Below are positions 29,892 through 41,463 of a DNA stretch of 64,000 nt, piece by piece. Where the stretch lies: assembly GCA_025403435.1 (NCBI GenBank), contig CM046330.1, positions 12,732,239 through 12,796,238 on the forward strand. The letters are read 5' to 3'. The stretch comes from Artocarpus heterophyllus (taxonomy: Eukaryota; Streptophyta; Magnoliopsida; Rosales; Moraceae). The position numbers were made by a program, and so were the translations under genes. Each line of letters opens with the position of its first letter. Positions within the stretch are counted from its first letter, which is position 1. The notes below the pieces were generated by a model. That model made no database searches, was not told the DNA's origin, and saw nothing but the letters and a program-made list of their open reading frames with translations.

Positions 29892-32242
29892 TGTAACGCC
29901 CCTATATGGGGTTAACAGTTTTTAATGAGATAAAATAAAAATAAATAATAAAAGTAAAACCTTAAAAATAAAATTTGCCCGGGACTTAAATGAAAACTCT
30001 CAACTCAAAAATAAAAATATAAACGACAATAAACCACAGTTTAATGTAGCACCTTAAATTTAATAAAATAAACTGTTGTCATCATCATTTTAACCCTCAA
30101 CACATTGTAATACAGTCACAGAAAGTAACAATTGATGCTTACATTATCATGAAGAACATTCTCAACAATTGAAGCAGTCCCAATGTAATATAGCTACATC
30201 ACTTCCTCAACTATATTTCTCGTAGCCACCTCACACTTAGTGAGTCCTGAAAAGATATAAACATAAGGGAATGAGCAACACTATGCTCAGTAGAGAAAGC
30301 CATTACTCACCTCTATCATTACCACATTAAAATCTGCATGGTTAGTAAGTTACATCATATTCCAGATTATGAGGTTTATTATGATCACATCTTATGGATA
30401 CCGTAGTTAATCATTACCAAGTGTCATAATTACACATTTATACAAATATTACCAATCATCATTGTTCCTAGGTATCCATGTTAAATTGAGTATCACTCAA
30501 CTCATCGAAACCCAAATGGGCGCACTTGATCACCCTATAAACATTCCAAGGGTGTTCCGGTGAGGGGACATCAAGCCCCGAGTCCTCACCAAATCGATTC
30601 CTGTACAGTGTGTTCTGGGACTTTCAACCCAAGGAAGCGTCATCGCCTTCCCCCTACTTTTACCTTTTAGGGTATTCATGCCCAAGGACGTAACCGTCGC
30701 CCTCTTCATGTCTCACAATTTCTCTATATTAAATCATTATTAATAGAGTTAATTTTCCTAACCATGCTTCTCAATTTATAACATGTGTCAATTCATTATG
30801 TTCCTCGCCGTACAATACAAGACGAGTCCATGTCATAGTTTCATATGTGATACATCATATAATATCAGTTCAACATAGATATATATATATTGCGGCAAAA
30901 CAATCAATTTTAATTCTATAAAAACCTCACAAAAGATGAGTAATAGAATCCCTACCTTTCAAGCTTATCAACAATCTTTTAATCCTGGAATCAGTTAACG
31001 TTAGCTCCATACTCCCTTGATCCTAAGGCGTGCATAAGGACAATTAAAACTAAAGCACAACATACAACTACATTCATAAATAAATCATGTGTAAACCTAT
31101 CTTACTAGTATGCCATTAAAGCTTTTATATAAATCTCTTTTGAATACCACAGTAAACAATTTTTGTCTTAACACAATATAAAATGTGAACAAGTAATCTA
31201 TATGTTTTAGTCCCTAATAAGATTCATCAATCACTTAGGATAATATTGGAAAGGTTGCAAGACATTAAAGAATTAGGTGGTGAGCAAAGATGGGTTCTTG
31301 GTTCAGGTTAGCAGCTGGTATACCATAACAAACTGGCAGATTTACTAGTTTCCAATACAAAAATTGAATAATTCTTAGAAAATAAAATACAACTCCGATT
31401 TAGGTTTATGATAGCTCGTTAGAAAGCCTAGGATGCTACTTTTCAAATATGCAAACCAATTCATAAAATTCATTTTAATTTAATCTTAGAATTTCAAGAA
31501 ATAACCACTGCCCATAGAGGTATTACAAAGTTTAACAATATAAATTTTCTGTCTAGGGCATATACACTTAGACTTCATACATATGCTCCAAAATAGCAAC
31601 AAACATATACTTAGGTTTAAGAACGCAAATTTGAATAATCCTTTAGTATAAAAGAAAATTTATAAATGAAAGACTAAATTTGTTCATAAGATTCTAACCT
31701 CGGATTATGGTTAGTTGGAAGCTTGAAATGGCTTCAAAACAGGTTCCTTTACTTCGGTATGACTGAAATTCTTGCTCAAATGGAGGTGATGGTGGCTGAT
31801 TTTTATGGCTGCCTTGAAGAAGTTCTCTAAGTATTTTGCTTCAGCAAAGAAATGAGAAGAAGAGTGTGGGAACCGTGGAAGAGAAAGGAAGAAAAGATGA
31901 AGTCTTTGAAGAGAAGTGATAGAAACAATTATAGAGGAGACATGTTGAAGCATGTCACGGAGGAAATAAAGAAAATGAGGGTCAAGAGTAGTTGGAAAAG
32001 ATATCCTTATGTCTCATCTAAAGACTTTAACACACATAATGCCAATATGACATTTTTGAGATTTATTAGAAGTTCTAAGGCTTTTTAGTAATCATACTAA
32101 ATAAATATAGGAGAATTTTAGAAAATTTAAAAATAGATAAAAATAAATATTATAAAATAAATTTAAATGAAGCAATTTTTTTTATACATTAAAAATTAAT
32201 TTAATTACCTCAATACCCGTTAGGAGAATAACGGGTGTCACA
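29892..32242 (-). repeat. Element A 3' LTR
   Basis: The LTR is 2351 bp, bounded by TG...CA in sense. It contains a long non-domain frame (31711-31953 on the minus strand) found in all copies of this LTR. It keeps the segment between the two 'attcataaa' sites (31072 and 31459) that element B has lost. Confidence 0.88.
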
Positions 32243-32256
32243 GCTCTACCCCCCTT
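32243..32256 (-). other. Element A polypurine tract
   Basis: In sense this reads AAGGGGGGTAGAGC directly before the 3' LTR. It should prime plus-strand DNA synthesis. The sequence is the same as in element B. Confidence 0.75.
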
Positions 32257-33198
32257 AAAGAAATTTCGTCCTCGAAATTTCAATTCTAGCAATACTAGTA
32301 AAAATTATGATTCCACTATGATTCCAATTCTGAGTCTAAACCGTTAATGTTGTTTGTCCTCCAAATTTAAGTTATCGTATCTCCACTTATTTACTTGCAT
32401 AATAAATCTTACTCCTAAATCCCTCAATGAGAGTATTTCTGACAAGTTTCAACTTATAACACCGTATAATAGTCTAAGAATCTGATCAGGCATACATATT
32501 GACCATATCATGATTCCAGTCCTTCATTGTCCATGGACTGTGATTTACAATCACATTTAAGGAGATTGCCAGAGAAATTTTATATACTTCATCTTTAGGT
32601 TCCTTTTCCTTTTTGAGTAAGGAAAAGTCAAATATATTTGATTTCATACCTCAACTAATAAACTAAAACATAATCATAAAACATATATCACAAACACTTT
32701 TATTCAAAACTATACATTAAACTTACTCATAGAGATATTAAACGGAATCTCAGAGTTGCAAACATACCCGACATATTTTTCATTAAACAGCTATCCTCAT
32801 GACACAAACATTCAATCCCAAATAATATACTCATATTTCATATGGAATATCCCCATAACTGACTCTGGTACTTCCACATAATATTAACAGAATATTACAC
32901 ATTACAAACATAATACGGATACGTTTCGAGAGTACAAGGCACTCCGTATACCAGCTATCCATATCATGCATGCTTAGAGGATACAAAAACATCGATAAAC
33001 AAAAGATCGGACCTTAAGAAGGATGCGTTTCGAGAGCATCAAGTACTCCGTATCCAGCCATCCCGGCATTAGGCTCAATGAATCTAAAAGATTGAACAAC
33101 GACGTACCACAAGAAACACAGAATACAAGGCAAACGGTTATTCGTAACACACGAAATACGGACACACATGCCTACATGCCAAAGATAAAACAAAAAGA

Positions 33199-33888
33199 TT
33201 ACAGATGGAGATTCAAATCAATTGGCCGCTCCCGGCTTTCCCTTTCCCATTCAAGCTTGGATGTTGCAGTGTCGGATTCTGGATGTATGATTTGCATTTT
33301 ATCTATCAATTCCTCAGCTGTTGAAGCAGTGACAAAGATTTGTCTCTCCGATTCTGTAGTGATGTTTTCTTCCACAGCGTAATCTAGAAATTTCAAAAGA
33401 CCGTCATAAAAACCCTTTACGTTCAGCAGTCCCAAAGGTTTGGAATAAAAGCCCAACAATTGCCCACAAGCAACTATAAATATTTCCTCAAGAGTACCTA
33501 GACCACCAGGTAATGCTATAAAAGCATCAGAATTATAGATTATGTCTTTAAAATTTTTAGGGATACTCCTGACTCCTTCTCCCTTACCTATGGCTTCCTT
33601 ACAAAGGTTTCCTTCAACTGGAATATGAGGCCAAATTCTTACATCAGTAGCGTCGCTAGACCTAGCTGCTAGTGCCATATTTACCATCATTTTTATACTA
33701 CCACCCCCATAGATTATGTTAATCTTCTTGCGTGCTAGGACTTGCCCTAAGTGATTTGCAGCTTCTAAATAAGCTTTATCTTTTCCAAGGCTGGAACCAC
33801 AAAAGACACAGACATTCTTTATTTTCTTCGTGGACTGGGAGGTAGACATATTTGGTTTATAGAAGTGGTTGCTTAATGTCTGCTCCAC
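33199..33888 (-). CDS. LOG-like protein in retrotransposon A
   Basis: A 229-aa frame with no introns. It has the Rossmann-like LOG/lysine-decarboxylase-like fold signatures: VCVFCGSSLGKDKAY (26-40), IIYGGGSIKMM (58-68), SDAFIALPGGLGTLEE (120-135, holding the PGGxGTxxE motif) and KPLGLLNVKGFYDGLL (150-165). True LOG enzymes cut ribose-5-phosphate from cytokinin nucleotides in the cytosol. Here the helix before SDAF reads IPKNFKDI where LOGs have an Arg-Lys-Ala-Glu helix, so the catalytic Arg appears replaced, and GLMG after GGGS is replaced by KMMV. Plant LOG genes normally have several introns, so this looks like a captured, diverged cDNA. Translation may start at Met1 or Met14. Enzyme activity is doubtful. 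Confidence 0.75.
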   Translation of the reverse strand: MEQTLSNHFYKPNMSTSQSTKKIKNVCVFCGSSLGKDKAYLEAANHLGQVLARKKINIIYGGGSIKMMVNMALAARSSDATDVRIWPHIPVEGNLCKEAIGKGEGVRSIPKNFKDIIYNSDAFIALPGGLGTLEEIFIVACGQLLGFYSKPLGLLNVKGFYDGLLKFLDYAVEENITTESERQIFVTASTAEELIDKMQIIHPESDTATSKLEWERESRERPIDLNLHL

Positions 33889-34493
33889 TTAGACTTCGGG
33901 TTCTACATGAGATTTTAAAGATGAGAAATATACAAAAAGGGCTAAAGAGATAGACGAGTAGGTAATGAAAAGGTAATCCAAAGATTTAAACAAAATCTTG
34001 TGCGGATAAGAAAGTAAGATAAGGTGATTGATAGTTTACAGAAAATCTGATTCACTTTTTGAAAAAGATTAGACTCTAATTGTATAACTTTTGACAATTG
34101 AGAACAATTCGACAGAAGACCCTCATGACACAACTGTAGACTTTTTGACAAATATACACCAAGTCTAGAAATTTAATATAAACGACAAATACTGTAGAAC
34201 TTTTGAAATTTGAGACACAAATCTTGAAATATCTGGATAAGCTTTTTCAAAATTCAAACATATTACTGTACCGTATGTAACGTGTCTGATAAGATAATAT
34301 ATTTTATTATATATATATTTAAGAAAATCATAAATTAAATAAGATATTAACACTTACTGTATCAATCTAATAATCACAATTATTTCAAACACAAAAGCAA
34401 ATATTCTGAGTAAAAGAAAAACACAAACTGTTGAACATCAGCTAAAACTGCTTCAAATAAGTAAAGACTAAATAACCTTTATAGAGCGATGAC

Positions 34494-35015
34494 TTATTCC
34501 CCATCCAGTTTTCTTATGGCTTGGCAAACAGGATCTAGAAATACCATATTCCTGAGGCGTTGTCTTTCTGTATAAAATTTAGGCCAGAGTTTAAAAATAG
34601 CTCCTTGAACATATCCACTAGGGTGACCGTGGAGAGGAGGATGGATGCTATCCAAGTTCTCCTTTGAAAGTCCATCCCTACAAAACCTTATTTTATCCTC
34701 TCTATTCGTAGACATATAACCAGGTGAAGTACATTTACCGTTACAATTTTGTCTTCCACATTTGTTACAAGTGACCACGATGGCACGAGCTCTTCTTTTC
34801 ATTGCACTACGACTGGTACCTGTTCCTGGTAAACCGACATCTTGACTAAAGTCACTCGGACGGATTTTCCCCTCTATTAACATTCTCACATCACAAGGGA
34901 TACCAAAACGCATAAGAATCCACAACCGAGTAATTCTAGCCTTGTATTTCTTTCTGAGAATCTTTTGGGAGAGTGATGGGAAATACTTTCTCAGGTGTTG
35001 GTACTTTGGGTCCAT
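34494..35015 (-). CDS. Basic Cys-rich 173-aa protein of retrotransposon A
   Basis: An intact frame of unknown function, upstream of the LOG-like frame in element sense. Residues 1-60 are Lys/Arg/Leu-rich. A basic run SAMKRRARAIVV (about 70-81) leads into C-x2-C-x4-C-x3-C (TCNKCGRQNCNGKCTSPGY, about 82-100) and then IRFCRDGL. An Arg-rich segment followed directly by a compact four-Cys knuckle is reminiscent of nucleic-acid-binding proteins, including the small Cys-rich proteins of some plant RNA viruses (Carla_C4 type). That resemblance is weak and made by eye. It is not a retroviral CCHC knuckle. Copy B differs at only two residues. Confidence 0.6.
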   Translation of the reverse strand: MDPKYQHLRKYFPSLSQKILRKKYKARITRLWILMRFGIPCDVRMLIEGKIRPSDFSQDVGLPGTGTSRSAMKRRARAIVVTCNKCGRQNCNGKCTSPGYMSTNREDKIRFCRDGLSKENLDSIHPPLHGHPSGYVQGAIFKLWPKFYTERQRLRNMVFLDPVCQAIRKLDGE

Positions 35016-36483
35016 GATGAGATGAAAGAAGAGTAAATAGAAAGGAAAAATTAAGATAGTAAATTGCAGAATCCTAGAATTCCTTCTTCTTTTAGAGGAA
35101 AAGAAGAATTTCTAATGAAAAAGAAGAGGATTTGCGATTTAGAGAGAAAATAACAAATTAAGAGAGAAAAAGTGAACTCGGAGAAATAAGCTCCTATGCA
35201 CAGTAAACGTATATGTAAACAATGATTAAACCACTGTATATGACACGTATAGAGACCACGTGGGAGAGACAGTGTGAATCAAACTGATTTAAGATTTGAA
35301 CTAGGCCCAAATGTTCTAAGTTGAAAATGGTCAGGTTGTTTCGGGCCTTAACACATTTAGAACAAGTTAAATAACAAACATAAAATTGAAAACCAATTCG
35401 TATGAATCTTAAACCCAATTCAAAGCCCACTATAGATAAAGTTAACTATAAACAACAAATCTAATTTAACGACAACAAGGATCTTCCTGAATGATATTTA
35501 AAATCATTTCATAACAACATAATCTTCCAGCAACTAGAATAATTTTGTTTTAATCAAAACCTTATTGAACAATACATACACCCATATGTTATTCATAATA
35601 CTTAACATCTATCAATGGATTCATCATCATTGCTACCAAGGGTTTAGAATGTGACTAACCTTGAAATCAATACGATTTACGTCTTTCAACGTAGACCATA
35701 TCAACGAACAAAGACACTTGATGTTACTACTTAAGAACATCTACAATCCCCACAATTCTACTCATACAATATATAATTTCCTCATATAACAAAACCGTAG
35801 GTAACCAAAAGATTCACTGATACACTTAAATACAATGTACGTAACGAAATATTCTAATTTTGAGATTCATGCATTCTAGACTTTACACAGTCTCAATAGA
35901 CCAAAAGTCTAACATTTATCTCTCTCAAGATTCAATACCATGATTCCCAACTTATATCATATTCCTCAAATATATAGAACTTTTAAGAAAAGACATTGAC
36001 ACTTATGTGCTCCATCGAATCCACACATAATCATTACTTAGGTTTGAATCAATTACGAAAAATTTGGCATATCTATGTCCAAACTTTAAAATCAATAAAT
36101 CAAGCCTTATATTTCTCATTGTTTTTCACGAGACAAAAGGCTTTTAAATCCTCTTATCTATACGAATTTCTCATCGTTTATACGAATTAGATATGCTTAT
36201 AGATCCAAATATTATACGAATCTCTCATAAGCAATCTACTTATAAACTCATTCCATATAATTATCATTCCCTTATAACTATTAATACTTTCCTTCTATAT
36301 AATTATTGTACTCATATAACTATTAATATTTTCATTCTATGGCCTTTCCATGTTACATCCTTCTAGACTGTATAAATCAATGTGAAGGTTCATTTTGATG
36401 ATGACAATAAAATTCAGCTTCAAAACCATCTCAAAAATATATTTTTTAAAGTGGTGCTACACTCCCTAGGTTAACCGAACCTA

Positions 36484-36498
36484 GGCTCTGATATCCAA
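36484..36498 (-). other. Element A primer-binding site (mutated)
   Basis: In sense this reads TTGGATATCAGAGCC just after the 5' LTR. Element B and element C have TTGGTATCAGAGCC, complementary to the 3' end of initiator tRNA-Met. Copy A carries one extra base inside the site. Confidence 0.7.
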
Positions 36499-36504
36499 AA
36501 ATTC

Positions 36505-38854
36505 TGTAACGCCCCTATATGGGGGTTAACAGTTTTTAATAAGATAAAATAAAAATAAATAATAAAAGTAAAACCTTAAAAATAAAATTTGTCCGGGACT
36601 TAAATGAAAACTCTCAACTCAAAAATAAAAATATAAACGATAATTAAACCACAGTTTAATGTAGCACCTTAAATTTAATAATATAAACTGTTGTCATCAT
36701 CATTTTAACCCTCATCACATTGTAATACAGTCACAGAAAGTAACAATTGATGCTTACATTATCATGAAGAACATTCTCAACAATTGAAGCAGTCCCAATG
36801 TAATATAGCTACATCACTTCCTCAACTATATTTCTCGTAGCCACCTCACACTTAGTGAGTCCTGAAAAGATATAAACATAAGGGAATGAGCAACACTATG
36901 CTCAGTAGAGAAAGCCATTACTCACCTCTATCATTACCACATTAAAATCTGCATGGTTAGTAAGTTACATCATATTCCAGATTATGAGGTTTATTATGAT
37001 CACATCTTATGGATACCGTAGTTAATCATTACCAAGTGTCATAATTACACATTTATACAAATATTACCAATCATCATTGTTCCTAGGTATCCATGTTAAA
37101 TTGAGTATCACTCAACTCATCGAAACCCAAATGGGCGCACTTGATCACCCTATAAACATTCCAAGGGTGTTCCGGTGAGGGGACATCAAGCCCCGAGTCC
37201 TCACCAAATCGATTCCTGTACAGTGTGTTCTGGGACTTTCAACCCAAGGAAGCGTCATCGCCTTCCCCCTACTTTACCTTTTAGGGTATTCATGCCCAAG
37301 GACGTAACCGTCGCCCTTTTCATGTCTCACAATTTCTCTATATTAAATCATTATTAATAGAGTTAATTTTCCTAACCATGCTTCTCAATTTATAACATGT
37401 GTCAATTCATTATGTTCCTCGCCGTACAATACAAGACGAGTCCATGTCATAGTTTCATATGTGATACACATATAATATCAGTTCAACATAGATATATATA
37501 TATTGCGGCAAAACAATCAATTTTAATTCTATAAAAACCTCACAAAAGATGAGTAATAGAATCCCTACCTTTCAAGCTTATCAACAATCTTTTAATCCTG
37601 GAATCAGTTAACGTTAGCTCCATACTCCCTTGATCCTAAGGCGTGCATAAGGACAATTAAAACTAAAGCACAACATACAACTACATTCATAAATAAATCA
37701 TGTGTAAACCTATCTTACTAGTATGCCATTAAAGCTTTTATATAAATCTCTTTCGAATACCACAGTAAACAATTTTTGTCTTAACACAATATAAAATGTG
37801 AACAAGTAATCTATATGTTTTAGTCCCTAATAAGATTCATCAATCACTTAGGATAATATTGGAAAGGTTGCAAGACATTAAAGAATTAGGTGGTGAGCAA
37901 AGATGGGTTCTTGGTTCAGGTTAGCAGCTGGTATACCATAACAAACTGGCAGATTTACTAGTTTCCAATACAAAAATTGAATAATTCTTAGAAAATAAAA
38001 TACAACTCCGATTTAGGTTTATGATAGCTCGTTAGAAAGCCTAGGATGCTACTTTTCAAATATGCAAACCAATTCATAAAATTCATTTTAATTTAATCTT
38101 AGAATTTCAAGAAATAACCACTGCCCATAGAGGTATTACAAAGTTTAACAATATAAATTTTCTGTCTAGGGCATATACACTTAGACTTCATACATATGCT
38201 CCAAAATAGCAACAAACATATACTTAGGTTTAAGAACGCAAATTTGAATAATCCTTTAGTATAAAAGAAAATTTATAAATGAAAGACTAAATTTGTTCAT
38301 AAGATTCTAACCTCGGATTATGGTTAGTTGGAAGCTTGAAATGGCTTCAAAACAGGTTCCTTTACTTCGGTATGACTGAAATTCTTGCTCAAATGGAGGT
38401 GATGGTGGCTGATTTTTATGGCTGCCTTGAAGAAGTTCTCTAAGTATTTTGCTTCAGCAAAGAAATGAGAAGAAGAGTGTGGGAACCGTGGAAGAGAAAG
38501 GAAGAAAAGATGAAGTCTTTGAAGAGAAGTGATAGAAACAATTATAGAGGAGACATGTTAAGCATGTCACGGAGGAAATAAAGAAAATGAGGGTCAAGAG
38601 TAGTTGGAAAAGATATCCTTATGTCTCATCTAAAGACTTTAACACACATAATGCCAATATGACATTTTTGAGATTTATTAGAAGTTCTAAGGCTTTTTAG
38701 TAATCATACTAAATAAATATAGGAGAATTTTAGAAAATTTAAAAATAGATAAAAATAAATATTATAAAATAAATTTAAATGAAGCAATTTTTTTTATACA
38801 TTAAAAATTAATTTAATTACCTCAATACCCGTTAGGAGAATAACGGGTGTCACA
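36505..38854 (-). repeat. Element A 5' LTR
   Basis: This 2350-bp LTR is nearly identical to the one at 29892-32242. Differences are scattered single substitutions and one- or two-base indels. It retains the segment between 'attcataaa' sites at 37685 and 38072. Confidence 0.88.
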
Positions 38855-39345
38855 CTGCTCGGCCTCAAACATGGATAAAAGCACATTGGCGGTTGGGTCG
38901 CCATTGTCACCGACCTAAATAGAAGGAGGTTAAATTTGTAGCCCCAATTTTGTGTCAAATTACCCAAACCAAAACCCTAACTCATGTACTCCAAATTTCA
39001 TCCTCAAACATCGATTTACTAAATTGCCCTTAAAAAACCAAGTGTGCTCATTACGTGATGTCTAAATTAACGCCGTCAGTGAACTTGGTCCTTTAGCACC
39101 AAATTCGAAAGGTTAGGCTTGGACAAATAAAAAAAAGGTTGGGGACCAAATTGTATTTTTAAAAAGGTTAGGACCAGCCAAACTATTTACCCTAAACTGA
39201 AAGAATAAGAAAAAATTGTAAAATTTGAGGATATTTGGATCTTTTTCATAGTCAAAATCAACTTTCAACTTTAAAATGTAAAAGTGTCAATGTTAGACAT
39301 GTATGCCCTAAGGAGTAAAAAATGTAATATGTTTTTGAAGACATT

Positions 39346-41312
39346 TGTAACACCCGTATTTTTAACGGGCATAATTTTGTAAAATTTAATGAATAAAATG
39401 TGACTATTTAAAATTACTAAGTTGTTTATGATCATTTAAAAAAAATACCATTTTAGTATTTTCTTACCAAGTCTTCCTAAGAAACATTCAAAACTTACCA
39501 ACACTTACTTCTACCAATCTTGTCTCCCTAAATTATTGCTCAATTATATAGACTTCTTCTCATTTTGCTAAAGGTATCCGAAGGGGACATTGAATTATTT
39601 TCCGTCAATTCATAGAAGACATGGAGATATTTCTCAACCACCTAATTAATTATTTCCTTATCTTCTTCTATAATTCACTCCAATTATCCCCTCAATTATG
39701 TTGGCATTATTTGCTAAAAGTCTTCATGGGAGACAAGATGATATTTTCCTTTAAGACTCTTTTGTTTCTTCTTACAACTTTTTCCCCGTAAACATCTCAT
39801 TCCTCTTAAGCATTTTGATATCTTTTTATTTAACTATCACCACCTTCTTCTCTAGTTCTCATTCTCTCCCTTCTCACTTCAAATTTCTAACTAAAGACAT
39901 AGAGCACAAAGCTCTCTTTGTGGCCAAGACAATTATAATTCCCAACGATGATCGAGGCGGTTTTAAAGTTAATTCAAGCTTGATTGATAACCCAAACTTT
40001 GGTGCTTTTCAAAGAAGTTTTGAGGTAGGTTTTCTTTAATCTAAACTTAGTTTTTAGTATGCATTTTCTCCATGTTTAATGCATAAAAATACTTTAATGG
40101 CACTAGTAGACGGGTTTACACATAACTCACTTATGAATGTGATTATACGTTGTGCTTTAGTTTTAATTGTCCTTATGCATGCCTTAGGGTCAAGGATGTG
40201 TGGAGCTAACGTTAATTGATTCCAGGATTAAAAGATTGTTGATAAGCTTGAAAGGTAGGGATTCTATTACTCATTTTTGTGAGGTTTTTATAGAATTAAA
40301 ATTGATTGTTTTGCCGCAATATATATATATCTATGTTGAACTGATATTATATGAGTATCACATATGAAACTATGACATGGACTCGTCTTGTATTGTACGG
40401 CGAGGAACATAATGAATTGACATATGTTATAAATTGAGAAGCATGGTTAGGAAAACTGACTCTATTAATAATGATTTAATATAGAGAAATGGTGAGACAT
40501 GAAGAGGGCGGCGGTTACGTCCTTGGGCATGAATACCCAAAAAGGTAAAATAGGGGGAAGGTGATGACGCTTCCTTGGGTTGAAAGTCCCAGAACACACT
40601 GTACAGGAATTGATTTGGTGAGGACTCGGGGCTTGATGTCCCCTCACCGGAACACCCTTGGAATGTTTATGGGGTGATCAAGTGCGCCCATTTGGGTTTC
40701 GATGAGTTGAGTGATACTCAATTTAACATGGATACCTAGGAACAATGATGATTGGTAATATTTGTATAAATGTGTAATTATGACACTTGGTAATGATTAA
40801 CTACGGTATCCATAAGATGTGATCATAATAAACCTCATAATCTGGAATATGATGTAACCTACTAACCATGCAGTTTTTAATGTGGTAATGGATAAACCAT
40901 AAGGTGAGTCATGATTTCCCTACTGGGCATGTCGATGCTCATCCCTATCATATCTTCATATCTCAGGTGGAACTCAGTGCAACATATTTGAAGAGGAATA
41001 AGCGAAAACAATCCTGCTGTTTTCGTGTTAGAAGACCCTGTTTAATTACAACTTATCTACAACATGTAAGAGTTGTATTATTTTTTTTTATGGCTGTGTT
41101 AAGTTATTTGGGAATTGTACTATGGTGATGATGACTGTAATTATATATATTTGGTGCTACACTAAAAACTGTGGTTTGTATTTAAAACGTTTATTTTTAT
41201 TTTTCTTGTTGTTTAAAGACCCATGGGCATTGTTTAATTGATTTAAATAATATAAAATTTAAAATTATTTTTATTTATTTAAAACTGTTAACCCCCACAT
41301 AGGGGTGTTACA
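39346..41312 (+). repeat. Element C 5' LTR
   Basis: This 1967-bp LTR has TG...CA ends. From about 40130 to its end it is clearly related to the LTRs of elements A and B (for example 'agctaacgttaattgattcc', and 'ttgccgcaatatatatat'), while the first part (U3 side) is different. Confidence 0.92.
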
Positions 41313-41319
41313 GAATTTT

Positions 41320-41337
41320 TGGTATCAGAGCCTAGGT
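41320..41337 (+). other. Element C primer-binding site
   Basis: TGGTATCAGAGCCTAGGT lies seven bases after the 5' LTR and is complementary to the 3' end of plant initiator tRNA-Met. Confidence 0.85.
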
Positions 41338-41463
41338 TCGATTAACCTAGGGGGTATAGCACCACCTTAAAAATTAATCTTTGGGAATGGTTTTAAAGTT
41401 AGGTGTTAATGTCATCATCATTTGGTACTGATCCTAGTTAAATTTTCGCAGCCAGTAGAAACT

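Larger units (their letters stand above)
29892..38854 (-). mobile_element. Non-autonomous LTR retrotransposon copy A (LOG-carrying)
   Basis: An 8963-bp element in minus orientation. LTRs of 2351 and 2350 bp begin TGTGACACCCG and end GGGGCGTTACA in sense. Flanks are ttgct and ctgct, a 5-bp duplication with one mismatch. The 4262-bp interior has no gag, protease, RT or integrase. In sense order it carries a primer site, a 173-codon Cys-rich frame, a LOG-like frame and a polypurine tract. The two LTRs differ at only about a dozen positions by eye, so insertion is fairly recent. By size and lack of pol it is LARD-like, but unusual in keeping two long open frames. It lies inside a Mutator-like element. 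Confidence 0.88.
28983..39192. mobile_element. Mutator-like element split by retrotransposon A
   Basis: The ends GGGTAAATAG (28983) and CTATTTACCC (ending 39192) are inverted. The similarity continues inward for roughly 170 bp on both sides: 'taacctttttaaaaa', 'tacaattt(a/g)gtcc', 'ctaacctttc', 'ctaaaggacc'. Flanking 9-mers are taaactaaa (28974-28982) and taaactgaa (39193-39201), with 8 of 9 matching, as expected for a Mutator-type target duplication. Without the inserted retrotransposon (29892-38854) it is about 1.25 kb and encodes nothing. Confidence 0.7.

Noticed and set aside
31711..31953. 80-codon frame inside the A and B LTRs as a real protein
   Set aside because: It is present in all four LTRs only because they are copies of each other. 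There is no domain, and an overlapping antisense frame of similar size exists.
33199..33888. LOG-like frame as an ordinary host cytokinin-activation gene
   Set aside because: It is intronless, lies between two matching LTRs, is duplicated in inverted orientation at 53498-54187, and lacks the usual catalytic Arg helix. It belongs to the retrotransposon.
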